Positions 7,433-8,783 of a stretch of DNA of 8,783 nucleotides are shown in pieces. Made by a program: the position numbers and the translations under genes. Each line of letters begins with the position of its first letter. Positions within the stretch are counted from its first letter, which is position 1. Origin of the DNA: Candidatus Acidiferrales bacterium. GTDB lineage: Bacteria > Acidobacteriota > Terriglobia > Acidoferrales > UBA7541. The stretch spans positions 1 through 8,783 of the forward strand of contig JASHYE010000193.1 in NCBI GenBank assembly GCA_030043155.1, given 5' to 3'. A model generated the notes under the pieces. It saw nothing but the letters and a program-made list of their open reading frames with translations. It made no database searches and had not been told where the DNA came from.

Positions 7433-7798
7433 TTAGGAAGCCAGGGTCCCGTCCGGCGCCGGCGCTCGTCGCGCCCGCTTCCTCTTCCATTCATAATCCT
7501 TGCGAAGCTTGCCCATGTGCTTTTTCAGCTGCGCCAGAATTTCGGCAAACGCCACACGAACGCTCGCGGCGGCATCACTCGCTTCTGCCGTCGCGTGCAG
7601 CGTGCCCGTCGGCAGCGAAAGATTCAGCGACAGGGCCATACTGTTCTTATGCGGTATGCGTTCGAACGCGCCGTGCAACTGAACCAGGTCCGGCGCGAAC
7701 CGCTTCAAAAATTTCTCCAGTCTTTTTGTGTTTGCGTTCACCTCTTTCTCGGTTTCCTCACGCAATTCGACCTGCTTGTAACTGAATGAGGTCTTCAC
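7433..7798 (-). CDS. HPF/RaiA-like ribosome-associated protein (sigma-54 modulation/S30EA family), short form
   Basis: Members of this family bind the small ribosomal subunit and inactivate or dimerise ribosomes in starvation. I chose the GTG at 7798 because GGAGG lies 5 bases upstream (7804-7808) and the family-like sequence begins there (KTSFSYKQVELREETEKEV). A frame-extending ATG at 7879 would add 27 residues of unrelated composition. The 121-residue product has the beta-alpha-beta-beta-beta-alpha pattern. An early helix (about 10-33) precedes strands around LHGAFERIP, SMALSLNLSLP and GTLHATAEASD. A long second helix (AASVRVAFAEILAQLKKHMGKLRKDYEWKRKRARR) ends in a basic cluster suited to rRNA contact. 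It lacks the second domain of long-form HPF, like E. coli Hpf/RaiA. Conserved family identity is inferred from pattern; a remote paralogue is possible. Confidence 0.75.
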   Translation of the reverse strand: MKTSFSYKQVELREETEKEVNANTKRLEKFLKRFAPDLVQLHGAFERIPHKNSMALSLNLSLPTGTLHATAEASDAAASVRVAFAEILAQLKKHMGKLRKDYEWKRKRARRAPAPDGTLAS

Positions 7799-7803
7799 AG
7801 TAG

Positions 7804-7808
7804 CCTCC
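7804..7808 (-). promoter_or_regulatory. Ribosome binding site deciding the GTG start of the HPF-like gene
   Basis: GGAGG within AGGGAGG on the minus strand, 5 bases before the GTG at 7798. It lies inside the longer frame that starts at the ATG at 7879, and so argues for the shorter protein. Confidence 0.65.
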
Positions 7809-7864
7809 CTGTTGTTGGAAAGAAACGGAAGGGGAAAACATCGCGAGAACATGGTCGCATTCAA

Positions 7865-7893
7865 AGCATAGCAGCCCACGCATGACGCCGCAA
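7865..7893 (-). promoter_or_regulatory. Candidate promoter of the HPF-like gene
   Basis: On the minus strand, TTGCGG (7888-7893) and TATGCT (7865-7870, 4 of 6 to TATAAT) are separated by 17 bases. The implied start near 7858 gives a leader of about 60 bases. It also places the start inside the longer alternative frame beginning at 7879, which again supports the GTG start at 7798. Confidence 0.45.
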
Positions 7894-7939
7894 GGCACGT
7901 CCCTTAAATAGCCGCGCGCGTTTGGAGCATAATTGCGGA

Positions 7940-8344
7940 ATGTTAATAACGGATATTGACCACGTTCAACTGGCCGCTCCGGCAGGATGCGAAGCCGCGG
8001 CACGGCAATTCTTTGGAAAGATTCTGGGCCTGGAGGAAATAGAAAAACCGGATGCGTTGCGATCGCGCGGAGGTTGTTGGTTTAAGGTTGGGCCGCGGCA
8101 ACTTCACATCGGCGTGGACGCCGCATTTCGCCCTGCGACGAAAGCGCACATTGCATTCGCCGTTGCTAGCATTGATGCCACACATGATGCGCTCACGAAG
8201 AGCGGCACAACATGCGTTTGGGACGCGGCAATCGATGGCATTCGGCGCTTTTACGCAAACGACCCATGGGGCAGTCGCCTGGAATTCACCGAACCATCCG
8301 CTTCCGAACCGTCCTCTTTCGCTCCTGCGCAGCTCAGGCGTTAG
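7940..8344 (+). CDS. VOC superfamily protein (glyoxalase/bleomycin resistance/dioxygenase fold)
   Basis: This 134-residue protein, from the ATG at 7940, has two beta-alpha-beta-beta-beta modules. Module 1 has ITDIDHVQLAAP, a helix with ARQFFGKILGLEE, then WFKVG and QLHIGVD. Module 2 has KAHIAFAV, a helix IDATHDALTKSG, then RRFYANDPWGSRLEFTE. His8, His56, His70 and Glu115 fall at the four end-strand positions where VOC enzymes bind a divalent metal, so an active metalloenzyme is plausible. The DPWGSRLEF segment is the usual C-terminal VOC signature. The substrate (methylglyoxal-glutathione, an antibiotic or an aromatic) cannot be inferred. GGAG at 7924-7927, 12 bases upstream, supports this ATG; a TTG at 7922 is a weaker alternative. 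It is divergent from the HPF-like gene across 141 bases and convergent with the Clp-type gene across 21 bases. Confidence 0.85.
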   Translation: MLITDIDHVQLAAPAGCEAAARQFFGKILGLEEIEKPDALRSRGGCWFKVGPRQLHIGVDAAFRPATKAHIAFAVASIDATHDALTKSGTTCVWDAAIDGIRRFYANDPWGSRLEFTEPSASEPSSFAPAQLRR

Positions 8345-8365
8345 ATCGGTTTTGCACAGGGCCCT

Positions 8366-8783
8366 TCAGGACGAAATCTCTGGGCCGCGATTCTTGCGCG
8401 TCGTTCTAACCTTCGCTTCCTCGGGCGTCACCACCTGCTGTGCTGCCGGTCGAAGCGCACGGGCCGTGTATGAACTCGCTTCTGCTGCGGCGATCGCCGG
8501 AGCCGCCGGAACCTCGCGGCCATGCCCGTCTTCATCAGCCGCCGCAACTGCAGCAAGCCCAGGATGCGGCGGCTCAACCGTAACCAGCGCACCCTCCGCT
8601 TCCTTCCAGAAAACCAGGCACGCGGCAGCGCCGTCCCAATCAACCGATAGCACGTCGCCCAGTCGAATTTGATCCGTCGCCAGCAAACTCGCCAGCGGAT
8701 AGACAAGGTGCCGCTCGATGGCGCGCTTCAGGTGGCGCGCGCCATATTTCATGTCCGTTCCTTCTTTCAGCAGAAATTCCCGC
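8366..8783 (-). CDS. AAA+ Clp-type ATPase (ClpA/ClpB-like), C-terminal 138 residues only
   Basis: The frame is open to the right edge, so the gene starts outside the window. The visible part begins within the C-terminal small domain of the second AAA+ module. FLLKEGTDMKYGARHLKRAI contains the sensor-2 GAR motif, followed by ERHLVYPLASLLATDQI and RLGDVLSVDWDG, which match the end of ClpA/ClpB-type ATPases. Such hexameric proteins unfold or disaggregate substrates using ATP, alone or with a protease. An internal ATG at 8752 lies within this domain and is not a real start. After the domain come about 90 further residues: a short strand-like piece (AACLVFWKEAEGALVTVEPP), then an Ala/Pro/Glu-rich low-complexity stretch, then a basic end (VRTTRKNRG). 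This tail is longer than in classical ClpB. Only the C-terminus is seen, so the exact subfamily is not decided. Confidence 0.8.
   Translation of the reverse strand, partial: REFLLKEGTDMKYGARHLKRAIERHLVYPLASLLATDQIRLGDVLSVDWDGAAACLVFWKEAEGALVTVEPPHPGLAAVAAADEDGHGREVPAAPAIAAAEASSYTARALRPAAQQVVTPEEAKVRTTRKNRGPEISS

Noticed and set aside
8052..8672. 206-codon plus-strand frame across the VOC and Clp-type genes
   Set aside because: It runs out of frame through the VOC gene and antisense to the ATPase, and has a low-complexity Ser/Ala/Arg composition.
1..8783. Defence system, toxin-antitoxin pair, prophage or insertion sequence
   Set aside because: No transposase, integrase, nuclease, toxin-like pair, terminal inverted repeats or target duplications were found. 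The tRNA shows no visible repeated 3' end within the window that would mark an integrated element.

Overview
The window looks like chromosomal DNA from an Acidobacteria-type bacterium (class Terriglobia or similar). This is inferred from moderately high GC content, a large exported VPS10/sortilin-type beta-propeller protein, a long Ig-repeat lipoprotein, and a ClpA/ClpB-like C-terminus of a type I associate with this phylum. No marker gene fixes the taxon.

Layout, left to right. Bases 1-3117 (minus) hold the first 1039 residues of an Ig-repeat lipoprotein whose 3' end lies beyond the left edge. Bases 3118-3421 are an intergenic gap with a candidate promoter and a perfect 10-bp inverted repeat. 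Bases 3422-6634 (minus) encode a complete 1070-residue secreted protein with 11 Asp-box repeats and a helical C-terminal tail. Bases 6635-6957 contain a candidate promoter and no convincing gene. A tRNA-Lys(TTT) with encoded CCA lies at 6958-7032 (minus), with a well-placed promoter. Then come an unrecognised 73-residue protein (7110-7331, minus) and a short HPF/RaiA-type ribosome-associated protein with a GTG start (7433-7798, minus). A VOC/glyoxalase-fold protein is divergent from it (7940-8344, plus). The last 138 residues of an AAA+ Clp-type ATPase (minus) enter from the right edge and converge on the VOC gene with 21 bases between the stop codons.

The two large minus-strand genes could form a cell-surface/periplasmic pair, because one is an anchored modular Ig lipoprotein and the other an exported beta-propeller protein. 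The gap, the hairpin and the separate candidate promoters argue for separate transcription. The right-hand part is housekeeping in character: translation (tRNA, HPF), a small metal-dependent-fold enzyme and a protein-remodelling ATPase.

I found no defence system, mobile element, CRISPR array or biosynthetic cluster. The most notable observations are three near-identical 81-83-residue repeats inside the Ig lipoprotein, a shared TTGCGG-N17 promoter pattern for the tRNA and HPF genes, and a long low-complexity tail on the Clp-type ATPase.
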